Positions 1 through 6,778 of a stretch of 10,132 bases of DNA are shown in pieces. The notes under the pieces are model-generated. The model did no database searches, was not told the origin of the DNA, and saw only the letters and a list, made by a program, of their open reading frames with translations. The position numbers were made by a program, and so were the translations under genes. Numbering within the stretch: position 1 is the stretch's first letter; the number at the start of each line of letters is the position of its first letter. Source of the stretch: DAORHV01 sp964458645 (GTDB lineage: Bacteria > Patescibacteriota > Gracilibacteria > Peribacterales > Peribacteraceae); assembly GCA_964458645.1 (NCBI GenBank), contig CAYWJU010000025.1, positions 1 to 10,132 on the forward strand, in the 5' to 3' direction.

Positions 1-517
1 CTTCACCAGCACATGCCGCCGTCGGGGCATCGACTTTCGGCTCTCCGGCATATGTTCTATTTACAATGTAGACATGGTCAACGTCTGTCACGTGAACGGT
101 GTTTTGCAGGAGAGTCAACCTGGGAACGTAGGGAGAACCAAAGGACAAAACCTTCTCGAAATTCGGAATATAAAAACCATAGTCAAGCTTGTCCTTGTCC
201 CGGTAAACGCCGTTGGCGCAACCGGCAATCAGAAGTCCGTCATAATCATAGGGAGTCTCAATGGTCTTCTGAATACCAGACAGAGAGAGGATCGTCTCCA
301 TGCTCTTGACGGTTCCCGCCTGGTAACTGTCCCACTCCTGAGCCCATCGAAAAAGCGTCGTTGCGTCACGGACGTGGAGCTTCCCGCCTTTGACGTAAAA
401 GTTGACTAGCGACGAAAACGAACCGTCAGGCTCTCCGTGAATGGGCTTGTCATTCTCGATCCCAGTGTAGGCATTAACAGGGAACTCAGCAGTCTTGGCT
501 GTCAGGCTCTTCGCCAT
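1..517 (-). CDS. Partial tail/head-completion protein (P22 gp10-like position)
   Basis: The minus strand is open from an ATG at 517 to the left edge, giving 172 codons with no stop, so the gene continues outside the window. The start shares one base with the stop of the adaptor gene upstream (TAATG), and GGTGA lies about 7 bases before it. The translation begins MAKSLTAKTAEFPVNAYTG, has no signal peptide or membrane segment, and is rich in aromatic and beta-prone stretches such as DGLLIAGCANGVYRDKD, which look like blades of a beta-rich structural protein. I recognise no family from sequence alone. In P22-like phages the gene after the adaptor encodes the packaged-DNA stabilisation protein gp10, a beta-rich head-tail plug, and that role is inferred here purely from order. 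It could also be another tail protein. That it is a real gene is fairly certain; its function is not. Confidence 0.8.
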   Translation of the reverse strand, partial: MAKSLTAKTAEFPVNAYTGIENDKPIHGEPDGSFSSLVNFYVKGGKLHVRDATTLFRWAQEWDSYQAGTVKSMETILSLSGIQKTIETPYDYDGLLIAGCANGVYRDKDKLDYGFYIPNFEKVLSFGSPYVPRLTLLQNTVHVTDVDHVYIVNRTYAGEPKVDAPTAACAGE

Positions 518-1188
518 TATGCTTCACCGAAGATGTTTCTAACAGTCCCCCTGTTCATGATCGATATGTCTCGGTCTATACCCGCCTCAACTTCCTGCCG
601 ATACCGGAGATAGGCCATCGCCTCATCGTGCCTACGGTCCTTCTTCAACGCCTCGGACACAACGTCGTAGACCACCCAGCGCAACCAAGTATCCCTCTCA
701 GGGTAGTCAACCTCAGTCTCGCCCTCGTCAGCTGGAGGATGATATTCTGCCGGAGTTATACCAGGGGTATAAACAAGCGTATACGCAAGGGCGCTAGTAG
801 CCTTTGGGTAGAGCGTAGCCGTAGTGCCTGTGATACAGTAAAACATCGGCGTCCCAGTCTCGGCCATGTCAAGCTCGTTCCGCAACATCAGCGTCAAAGG
901 CCTGTGGTACAAAACATTCCCGCCAACGGTCAGTTGATTTACGGATCTCAGGTCTGTAGGGAGAGTGATTGTGGAGGCAGGTACGGTTACCACGCCAGTA
1001 ACGGTCGTGATCCCATAATCCTTGTCGTACATTGTCAGCATATCCCGGAACGCCGCATAGGACTGGTTAATTAAAAGGCACAACTGAGCGTCCGTCCAGA
1101 ACGGGTTCGTTACGGCTCCCTCGGGGAGTTCAGGCGAAACCTCGTCCAGGTAGAATCGTACCTGAGAGAGCAAATCGGCTATTTTCAC
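517..1188 (-). CDS. Probable head-tail adaptor protein (gp4/gp6-like connector)
   Basis: This 223-residue protein probably sits under the portal ring and joins the filled head to the tail. The start is GTG, forming a GTGA overlap with the stop of the gene before it; GGTGAT lies 6 bases upstream. The N-terminus is helical, with an FWTDAQLCLLINQSYAAFRD segment at about residues 30-49. A beta-rich middle follows (TLPTDLRSVNQLTVGG, then YPKATSALAYTLVYTPGI), and a C-terminal helical part contains DTWLRWVVYDVVSEALKKDR. This layout of a helix with W/F-x-D-x-x-L, an LP-x-D strand, a YP turn and a late helical bundle is what I associate with phage adaptor proteins, and the place after the capsid genes fits. 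P22 gp4 is shorter, at 166 residues. The family call is by pattern, not by search. Confidence 0.68.
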   Translation of the reverse strand: MKIADLLSQVRFYLDEVSPELPEGAVTNPFWTDAQLCLLINQSYAAFRDMLTMYDKDYGITTVTGVVTVPASTITLPTDLRSVNQLTVGGNVLYHRPLTLMLRNELDMAETGTPMFYCITGTTATLYPKATSALAYTLVYTPGITPAEYHPPADEGETEVDYPERDTWLRWVVYDVVSEALKKDRRHDEAMAYLRYRQEVEAGIDRDISIMNRGTVRNIFGEA

Positions 1189-1616
1189 AGGATCACCGAA
1201 GGCTTTCTATCAATAAGCCCCTGTTGTACTGAAGCGTCATGGACGCCTTTCTCAATTTCTTCCTGTACTTCTGGATCGTCAACGCCAGAGCCTGAAGGCA
1301 TAAGATCCTCTAGGTCGGAAGGCTTCTTGTTGTTGTCTCTCATCCACCGGCCTTTGCGAATATCGTGAATGATCTCGCCCTCGCGGTCGTAGTAGCCTTT
1401 AATGTTGATCCTCCCGTTAGGAAGGGCCACAACAAGGCCCCACTTGCCGATAAGTTTGTTAAATAAGATAACGAAGTTTTCTCCAAGGCGGCTAACCTCG
1501 TCGTCAAGAGTCTCGTTCCAGGGGGAGCGGTATGGATCGAACGCCTCAAACAGGCGTCCGTTATTGGCGCTGAACGCTTGCCTGAGAAAAAAGTCCCGAG
1601 TCCATACCTTCCTCAT
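1185..1616 (-). CDS. Unrecognised small phage structural-region protein
   Basis: This 143-residue protein matches no family I know. It begins with ATG at 1616, two bases after the TAA of the preceding gene, and has a good Shine-Dalgarno site (AAGGA, about 8 bases upstream). The N-terminal half is mixed and aromatic (VWTRDFFLRQAFSANNGRLF), followed by a strand-rich patch around residues 60-80 (KWGLVVALPNGRINIKGYY). The last third is hydrophilic, with an acidic stretch near residues 100-125 (DLEDLMPSGSGVDDPEVQEE). There is no membrane segment or signal peptide. Its stop overlaps the GTG of the adaptor gene by 4 bases, so the two are probably made together. Its place between capsid and adaptor suggests a minor head protein or completion factor, but this is inference from order only. 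Confidence 0.75.
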   Translation of the reverse strand: MRKVWTRDFFLRQAFSANNGRLFEAFDPYRSPWNETLDDEVSRLGENFVILFNKLIGKWGLVVALPNGRINIKGYYDREGEIIHDIRKGRWMRDNNKKPSDLEDLMPSGSGVDDPEVQEEIEKGVHDASVQQGLIDRKPSVIL

Positions 1617-1618
1617 CG

Positions 1619-1954
1619 TTATTTCCTTCTTCCCCTGCCAACAAACGGCTTAGGAGTGTCTTCGATAAAAGACTCTGTTTCATGCTCCGTTTCAGCCTCT
1701 ACAACCTCGGGCTGTGTCGTGGGATTGGCAGTCAACTCTGTCCTCAGAATGTCGAGTTCGGTTCGGATCTGCTCTTCGGGAGCCTTGTCGACAATGGTTT
1801 TCAGGTATCTAACACGGGGAAAGTCAGGGACCATTTCGGCAAAGGTTGTGAAAATCTCCTTCGCTCTGTCCCGACTGTGGGTCATCCAGTAGTTGCTCTG
1901 GCCACGGATGTTGTCGATGTATTGAAGCAGTTGGGCCTTATCGAATCTAGGCAT
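1619..1954 (-). CDS. Unrecognised small charged protein next to capsid gene
   Basis: This 111-residue soluble protein is of unknown family. The ATG at 1954 follows a strong Shine-Dalgarno site (GAGGAGG, 4 bases spacing) just after the capsid gene's downstream hairpin. The first two thirds are predicted helical, with segments such as KAQLLQYIDNIRGQSNYW and EEQIRTELDILRTEL. The remainder is low-complexity and acidic (about residues 78-100, many E and T), and it ends in the short basic tail GRGRRK. The helical-then-acidic-then-basic layout could suit a small capsid accessory or head protein, but nothing proves it. It is co-directional with, and between, capsid and connector genes, so a virion or assembly role is the simplest guess. 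The strong ribosome site suggests substantial expression. Confidence 0.75.
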   Translation of the reverse strand: MPRFDKAQLLQYIDNIRGQSNYWMTHSRDRAKEIFTTFAEMVPDFPRVRYLKTIVDKAPEEQIRTELDILRTELTANPTTQPEVVEAETEHETESFIEDTPKPFVGRGRRK

Positions 1955-1972
1955 TGTTCCTCCTCTTATGGC

Positions 1973-2006
1973 GGGAGGCCCCCAGGCATAAGCCCAGGGG
2001 CTTCCC
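1973..2006 (-). promoter_or_regulatory. Long intergenic hairpin just after the capsid gene
   Basis: On the minus strand, 8 bases past the capsid stop, the RNA can fold as GGGA-x-GCCCCTGGGC, loop UUAU, GCCUGGGGGC-x-UCCC. That is about 14 pairs with one mismatch and two G-U pairs. No U-run follows in the minus direction, so it is not a canonical terminator for the late operon. On the plus strand the stem is followed by TATTTTCTT and could act as a weak terminator of antisense transcription. A role in protecting the 3' end of an abundant capsid message, or in partial read-through control, is inferred. Confidence 0.6.
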
Positions 2007-2013
2007 TATTTTC

Positions 2014-3231
2014 TTAAGCAGTGAAATCGTAGTTGTACAGTTTGGCGTGGCTCTTTCTATGGGTACAAATAAACTGCCCCATCCAGTACATCTTGACCTC
2101 CCAATCCAACCGGGCGTCAAGCTCGTGGAGAGTATCAGAGCCAAAGTAACTCAACCCCTTGACTTCCCTACGCTCAAGATCGGAGGTGTCAAGGAGATAC
2201 ATCGTATGGGTAGAGGGCTTCCCGAAATAGGTGGAAAGATAAATCGGGATCGTCCCGTACATGTGGTAGAACGCCTTCTTCTGGAAGTCACGTCCAACCA
2301 CGTACTTTTCAGCATTGGTTACAACCTTGTCGGCAGAGGCAAGTTTCAGAAAGTTCATAGCCGACTGCGGGTCCATCAGCATGATATTCGGAAGTTGCTG
2401 GTTGTTGTACACGTAGTGGTCAGAGATAAAAGCCTCAACCAGGTCAACCGAGAGAGCCGCACTGTTGGCGTCAGAGACAAAGCTCTTCCAAGAACCATTG
2501 CCGGTAGTGGACGGGTTAATGCCCATGAAGGTCGTGGTCCCGACAATGCTCTGAAGACCGTCAGGAACGGCGTTGTAGGTGTCTTTGATAGTGATGATCG
2601 AGTCGTTGGAACAAGTGACGGCACTCTCCATCACCAGGGTCTGTCCGGAAACGTCGGCGATCCTAACACCATCCACTTCCAGGGTCCCATCGGACTTCTG
2701 AATGTCGATAACCTGTCCAGGCCTCAGCTGTCCATAACATCCAGGTGTGTCAACGGCGACCGTGGTAGAGGCAGTCACGGCTCCGTTTACCAGAGCCAAC
2801 TGACCAGTACCGTTCCCGAACGCATACCAATCGAAATCGGCCAGAGCAGACTTGATCAGTCCCTTGGTCATATCTGTTACTGCGCTTTTGGCATAAGCTC
2901 CGATACCACGGCTCTCAGCCTCGATAACGGCGGGCAAACTGATAATCGTACCGGTCGTCATAATCTTACTCTCGTAGTATCCCTTGATGGAGGCGCCCTT
3001 AGCGACACGGTTTACGTTAGAACTTTCAGTATATCCGGTGAGTCCTTCCATCCCCTGAGTCTTGAGATGAATGTCCTCTTTCGTCTGCCCAGCTACTTTC
3101 TTGAAAAAAGGGATAATCTCTTTCGGCTCCCGCTTCTCAGCGTAAACCGCCTTGTCGAAAATCTTGTCAATGGCAAGAGTTTTCAACAGGTTCGTCATGG
3201 TGGCCTTGACCACCGCAACATCGTTAGGCAT
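2014..3231 (-). CDS. Major capsid protein (HK97-fold type)
   Basis: At 405 residues this would be the shell-forming protein. It follows the scaffold gene by 23 bases, with GAGG 7 bases before the ATG. The layout suits the HK97 fold: an N-terminal arm (about 1-50); an E-loop region with charged and glycine-rich turns (50-100); a long spine helix (about 103-138, from IEAESRGIGAYAKSAV to the FGNGTG turn); a beta-rich insertion with two DG/PGQ turns (about 145-220, PGQVIDI and DGVRIADVSG) that may be an inserted barrel domain; and a C-terminal A-domain-like part with LPNIMLMDPQSAMNFLK (280-296) and the closing YWMGQFICTHRKSHAKLYNY. P22 coat is 430 residues and also has an insertion. No protease gene or cleavage site is apparent, and a separate scaffold gene precedes it. 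The assignment rests on size, layout and position. Confidence 0.85.
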   Translation of the reverse strand: MPNDVAVVKATMTNLLKTLAIDKIFDKAVYAEKREPKEIIPFFKKVAGQTKEDIHLKTQGMEGLTGYTESSNVNRVAKGASIKGYYESKIMTTGTIISLPAVIEAESRGIGAYAKSAVTDMTKGLIKSALADFDWYAFGNGTGQLALVNGAVTASTTVAVDTPGCYGQLRPGQVIDIQKSDGTLEVDGVRIADVSGQTLVMESAVTCSNDSIITIKDTYNAVPDGLQSIVGTTTFMGINPSTTGNGSWKSFVSDANSAALSVDLVEAFISDHYVYNNQQLPNIMLMDPQSAMNFLKLASADKVVTNAEKYVVGRDFQKKAFYHMYGTIPIYLSTYFGKPSTHTMYLLDTSDLERREVKGLSYFGSDTLHELDARLDWEVKMYWMGQFICTHRKSHAKLYNYDFTA

Positions 3232-3241
3232 AGTGTTTCCT

Positions 3242-3253
3242 CACTCGGGAGTG
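3242..3253 (-). promoter_or_regulatory. Small hairpin just before the capsid ribosome site
   Basis: The 23-base gap between the scaffold stop and capsid start contains a perfect 5+5 inverted repeat (CACTC/GAGTG with a two-base centre). It immediately precedes, and its last base touches, the GAGG Shine-Dalgarno site of the capsid gene. It could tune capsid translation relative to scaffold. The stem is short, so a role is uncertain. Confidence 0.35.
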
Positions 3254-3254
3254 G

Positions 3255-4271
3255 TTATATCCCACCATTCCCGGACTGTCTATCAATACCCTCAAGCTGG
3301 TTCCTAATCTCAACGTCAATGGGATCTTCGTAAGGATTGGTCCCGTAGTCTCTTTCTTTTGTCGGCGTTGGATTGGAGGTTGCCTGCTTGGCAACTTGCT
3401 TGACGGGCTGTTTAGCCGCTGTTCCATTGATAATATTTCTCTTAGCCATACGGTCCTGGTACAACTTCACACGGTCAAAATACGACTTCCCGATCTCGTA
3501 AATGTCAGGAACGTAATCAATTCCTTTCATCGCCTTGGCCTGCCTCTCACCGATAGCAATCACCTTAATCTGCTCCATGTCGTCATCGGTAATCTTGCCA
3601 ATAACAGGCTCAAGTTCGGTACGCAATTTCTGCTCCTGTGACTGGAAAGTGTTTCTCAATACCTCAAGCCGATAGCCATCCTCAAACTGCTTACGGCCAT
3701 TAACGTCCCCACGCATTTCAGACACGGCCTGCTCAAGCCTCTGGTTCTGCTGGATAATATCTCCAAAGACCTTCGCAACCCCAGGGAACGTGATCTCCAT
3801 CTCCTCAAGGATCTGCTTGTGTTGGGCGTAAGGGTCGGCCTCGGGGGCCTTCTGCGGAGGCACAGGGCTGGTCGCATCTTGTAATATCTTAACAACCTGC
3901 GCCTGCGCCTCTCTAGGAAGGGAGGAAAGTATCTGCCCGAATTGAATGGCTTGAGCGGCCTGCGGGTTCTTCCGTAGAAAAGCCTCTGCGGCCCTGTTTT
4001 CGTCAAACTCATCGGCGGGCTTTGCCGCCTGTTCGGGCTTTTTAACATCCTCTACAACCTCGGAGCCTTGCCCCGCTTCTGTAGAGGAGGCCGGGGAGGC
4101 GTTGGACTCTTTGGCATCAACCTCCCCGGTTTGTTCAGTGGTAGCGGAAGGGGTGGAGGAAGGAGTATCATGCGCCGTGGGTGGCGCTTCTTCCTTGTCC
4201 TCTCCCATAAAATGTTCTGTAAGCTCCTGTTTTAGACCTTCTAAGTCAATAGCGTTATCATCGCCTGCCAT
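3255..4271 (-). CDS. Capsid scaffolding protein
   Basis: This 338-residue hydrophilic protein probably acts as the internal scaffold that directs procapsid assembly and is then released. It starts at an ATG overlapping the portal stop by one base (TAATG); AGGAGG lies 6 bases upstream inside the portal's last codons. Residues 25-95 are low-complexity and rich in E, S, T, P and A, so probably disordered. Residues 95-135 are alanine and glutamine-rich helix. Residues 150-250 are charged and predicted to form coiled coil (HKQILEEMEI, QQNQRLEQAVSEMRGDV, QSQEQKLRTELEPV). Residues 276-307 are basic (KRNIINGTAAKQPVKQVAKQ), resembling the coat-binding basic patches of scaffolds, and a short acidic tail follows. 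The place between portal and capsid is the classic scaffold position (P22 gp8, 303 residues). No protease-like catalytic motif is apparent. Confidence 0.82.
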   Translation of the reverse strand: MAGDDNAIDLEGLKQELTEHFMGEDKEEAPPTAHDTPSSTPSATTEQTGEVDAKESNASPASSTEAGQGSEVVEDVKKPEQAAKPADEFDENRAAEAFLRKNPQAAQAIQFGQILSSLPREAQAQVVKILQDATSPVPPQKAPEADPYAQHKQILEEMEITFPGVAKVFGDIIQQNQRLEQAVSEMRGDVNGRKQFEDGYRLEVLRNTFQSQEQKLRTELEPVIGKITDDDMEQIKVIAIGERQAKAMKGIDYVPDIYEIGKSYFDRVKLYQDRMAKRNIINGTAAKQPVKQVAKQATSNPTPTKERDYGTNPYEDPIDVEIRNQLEGIDRQSGNGGI

Positions 4272-6478
4272 TACATCCCTCCTTGTTGGGCTTGCTGTAG
4301 AATCATTTCTTCAGGGGTAGGTATCTGTTGACCACCCTGAGCTTGTAACATAGCTTCAATAACCGCCTGAGCCTCCGGGGTAATTTCGCCACTTTGAGCC
4401 ATCATGGCGGCTTGCTCTGGAGAAACCATGCCTTCGGTAGGTACGGCGCCCGCTTGAGCCTCCTGGTCCGCCATAGCCTGTTGCTGGTCCATCATGGCTT
4501 GCTGTTCCATCATGGCTTGCTGTTGAGGGTCCACCGCCTGCTGGGGCTGTTGCTGTTGAGGCTGAGGAGGAGTAAGGGATTTAGCCTTCTCTTGAAGGGC
4601 GGCTTGAGCCTCCATCTTCATCTCCTCTATCCGGGCCGACATCATAACATCCTCTTTCGCCTTCCGCATTTGGTTCTCTTTGTGGAGGGCTATATGGGCG
4701 TCCATCAATTGCTGAATAATAGGATCGGCCAGCTCATACTTTGTCGTCTTCTTTTCGCTTCTATGCTCTGCCAGGTGTACATCATCATCGTCGTCAATAT
4801 CGACCTGCGGGGCCATTGAAAGGGCCTCTTCTTCTGACAGAAGTTCGGCTTTCTTCGGGTTCTTCTCTGACGTTTTAAACGCATAGATGAACTCATTCTC
4901 CCGCCTAGCTCGCAATACATCACGCCGCTGAATATAAAAGAACCTATCAATATCAGGAACGCCAAGAAACTCCATCGCTTTCTGGTTGTTCTCAACAAGG
5001 CCAAGCTGTTTCATCTGTAACATGAGCTGGAACCTCTCCATTTTCGAGAGAGGGAACCCGCTTCCAAGGTCAATAGTTATGTCAGCGCACGACAAATTGT
5101 CGCCCTTGACCTCCATAACCTCGGCCTCGTTCTCGATCCCGTTAATCCGGAGGAACCTTTCTACGTCGTACTTCTCCTGGGCAATGTGGATAATCTTCAT
5201 AAATACCGTTTTAACAAACTCTTCCAGGAGTTGAAGCGACGTACTCATCCGGGAGATCCCGTTCTCCATAACAGTCCTCTGGATGTATCCAGGTATATGG
5301 GTGGATCCCTGCGGCATAGACCCTCTCAGGGTGTCGTAGTCCCCCTGGGAGTTCTGGATCTCACGTTCAAGCGTCTGGATCAAAAACTGGTGAGCGGAGG
5401 AAACGGGGAGCCCTCCAATCGGCTTAATCTCTCCACCATTCCCCTTCAAAAGCGAAATCATACCGTCGGCAATCTTCTCAATCTCGACAGTAGACCCGTA
5501 TTGGGCGTAAAGATAATAGCTCCCAAGCGTCTCGGCATGGTCCATAGCCATTGAGGAAATCTTGTTCAAATCTCTCTGCGGCTGTACGGCATCCCTCAGC
5601 GTGTTGTCGCCATAATTCCGGCCATAATCCCTCTGCCAAGCGACCATAAACGGGAAAACGGTGAGCTCTTCCTCTTCAACCATCATATCCCCGGACCAAA
5701 TCTTCTTCGTCCAGGTATCCCCATGCCTCTCGTAGGTAGTGTAGACAAGGCAAATCTCCTCAACCTCGCTCCACGTCCACTGATTGTCCATGTAGTAGCG
5801 AAACGGAGTTGACTCATCGGTATCAATAGAGACCGTCGGAGTATCCTCTCCCCACCGCTCAAGGATAATGTCCTTCGGAACAGCGTCTTTGACGATAACA
5901 AAACGCCCATCCTCAATCTCTCTAGCCGCCGGGTCAGAGTAAAACACAAAAGGGCTGATACAGCGGAACGAAACATCCCCTATGCCACGCTTTTTTACCG
6001 ACCGCTTCTTGACATCGTCGTAAACTTCCCCAGATTTTTTCTTATCCCATGATACTTCGCCGATCATATTGCCTGTCACCATGAGCCAATACAGCCCAGG
6101 CAACAGGTTCCATACGAACTTGTGGTAACTCCAAAACCACTTAGCCATCTTCTCGACAATCCTGGCCTTCTGGATGTCGCTGTAATCCTCGGTGGATGGC
6201 GAAGCCGTGAAATTGGGAGCCAATCTCTCAAGAAACTGGCCTATCCAAACGGAAACAACTGTGGCCATTTTGTTCCGGACGGTAAGGTTTCTCCTCTTCC
6301 TTCCGGTTTCTTCCATCAAATCCTTGAGAACTTCTTTCCCAGTACCAAGCTGTCTCTCAATCCCCCAGTACTGGTTGCCGTCAACATACATGACGTTCTG
6401 CTTCCACTCAGGGAATCGGTTTCTGATTGGGTGATGGTCAACCCACTTCTTGATGTCGTCTACAGTGTTAAATCTCAA
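4271..6478 (-). CDS. Portal protein (P22-like)
   Basis: At 735 residues this is close to P22 gp1 (725). A ring of portal subunits would form the unique vertex for DNA entry and exit and bind the terminase. The start is TTG at 6478, overlapping the previous gene's stop (TTGA), and is supported by GGAAGG 5 bases upstream. The N-terminus is rich in tryptophan and tyrosine (KWVDHHPIRNRFPEWKQNVM, YVDGNQYWG). A core segment near residues 115-145 (WFWSYHKFVWNLLPGLYWLM) and a region near 300 with QPQRDLNKISSMAMDHAETL fit the portal wing and clip. Residues about 580-632 are helical and charged. Residues 633-735 are extremely rich in Q, M, A and P, resembling the helical C-terminal barrel of P22 portal but more repetitive. 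An aspartate run lies near 562-566. The assignment rests on length, position and layout. Confidence 0.87.
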   Translation of the reverse strand: MRFNTVDDIKKWVDHHPIRNRFPEWKQNVMYVDGNQYWGIERQLGTGKEVLKDLMEETGRKRRNLTVRNKMATVVSVWIGQFLERLAPNFTASPSTEDYSDIQKARIVEKMAKWFWSYHKFVWNLLPGLYWLMVTGNMIGEVSWDKKKSGEVYDDVKKRSVKKRGIGDVSFRCISPFVFYSDPAAREIEDGRFVIVKDAVPKDIILERWGEDTPTVSIDTDESTPFRYYMDNQWTWSEVEEICLVYTTYERHGDTWTKKIWSGDMMVEEEELTVFPFMVAWQRDYGRNYGDNTLRDAVQPQRDLNKISSMAMDHAETLGSYYLYAQYGSTVEIEKIADGMISLLKGNGGEIKPIGGLPVSSAHQFLIQTLEREIQNSQGDYDTLRGSMPQGSTHIPGYIQRTVMENGISRMSTSLQLLEEFVKTVFMKIIHIAQEKYDVERFLRINGIENEAEVMEVKGDNLSCADITIDLGSGFPLSKMERFQLMLQMKQLGLVENNQKAMEFLGVPDIDRFFYIQRRDVLRARRENEFIYAFKTSEKNPKKAELLSEEEALSMAPQVDIDDDDDVHLAEHRSEKKTTKYELADPIIQQLMDAHIALHKENQMRKAKEDVMMSARIEEMKMEAQAALQEKAKSLTPPQPQQQQPQQAVDPQQQAMMEQQAMMDQQQAMADQEAQAGAVPTEGMVSPEQAAMMAQSGEITPEAQAVIEAMLQAQGGQQIPTPEEMILQQAQQGGM
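4488..4524. repeat. Tandem 18-base repeat in the portal C-terminal tail
   Basis: TCCATCATGGCTTGCTGTT occurs twice with a period of 18 bases, the copies sharing one base. On the coding strand each copy encodes QQAMM plus an acidic residue. More degenerate Q/M/A units flank it. It looks like in-frame slippage expansion of the portal tail. Confidence 0.8.
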
Positions 6479-6726
6479 AAGAACCTTCCAACGGTGGAGT
6501 TATTTTCCTTCACTCCATCCACAGCCGTCTGAATCTTTTCGGTGATCGACTTCTCTCTCTCGGCCTTAACAGCGTCTTTGATGATCTCTTGCTTCAAAAG
6601 ATCCGCACGCCAAGATGGTAAATCATCGTCGGGCTCTTGTTGCTTCTTGGAGGCTTCCTTCTTGCCGACAATGTACCCGAAGTATGAAGATAGGCACCCA
6701 CACAATATCCCTACTACCAGCTCCAT
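6475..6726 (-). CDS. Small single-span membrane protein between terminase and portal
   Basis: This 83-residue protein begins MELVVGILCGCLSSYFGYIV: a hydrophobic segment (about residues 2-20) with two cysteines and small residues, and no cleavage motif. It continues with a lysine-rich patch (GKKEASKKQQ) and a long charged helical part (about 33-75, DLLKQEIIKDAVKAEREKSI). The layout predicts an N-terminal membrane anchor with a cytoplasmic tail under the positive-inside rule. The ATG at 6726 has GGGAGG 6 bases upstream, and the stop overlaps the portal TTG. No such gene sits here in P22. It could be a holin-like or spanin-like lysis factor, a membrane tether for procapsid assembly, or a superinfection-exclusion protein. 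Nothing visible decides among these. That it is a real gene is well supported by the ribosome site and overlap. Confidence 0.72.
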   Translation of the reverse strand: MELVVGILCGCLSSYFGYIVGKKEASKKQQEPDDDLPSWRADLLKQEIIKDAVKAEREKSITEKIQTAVDGVKENNSTVGRFF

Positions 6727-6744
6727 TGTAGCCTCCCAAGCGAT

Positions 6745-6773
6745 AATATATCCCCGTATGACACATTTGTCAA
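6745..6773 (-). promoter_or_regulatory. Internal sigma70-type promoter ahead of membrane protein and portal
   Basis: On the minus strand a perfect -35 box TTGACA (6773-6768) is followed after exactly 17 bases by TATATT (6750-6745), 5 of 6 to TATAAT. Transcription would start near 6738, leaving a leader of about 11-12 bases that begins at or in the GGGAGG ribosome site of the small membrane gene at 6726. The box starts 6 bases past the large terminase stop. It would drive membrane protein, portal, scaffold and capsid independently of the terminases. Confidence 0.65.
6759..6772. promoter_or_regulatory. Operator-like inverted repeat over the -35 box
   Basis: TGACACATTTGTCA is a perfect 5+5 inverted repeat (TGACA/TGTCA, 4-base centre) that covers most of the -35 hexamer of the internal promoter and its spacer. 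A repressor or activator dimer could sit here. It may also be chance extension of the TTGACA box, since half of the symmetry is the box itself. Confidence 0.45.
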
Positions 6774-6778
6774 GTTTT

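Noticed and set aside
1954..3333. Plus-strand open frame of 459 codons across the capsid gene
   Set aside because: It is antisense to the capsid gene, lacks a good ribosome site and gives no recognisable protein. It is a by-product of codon bias on the other strand.
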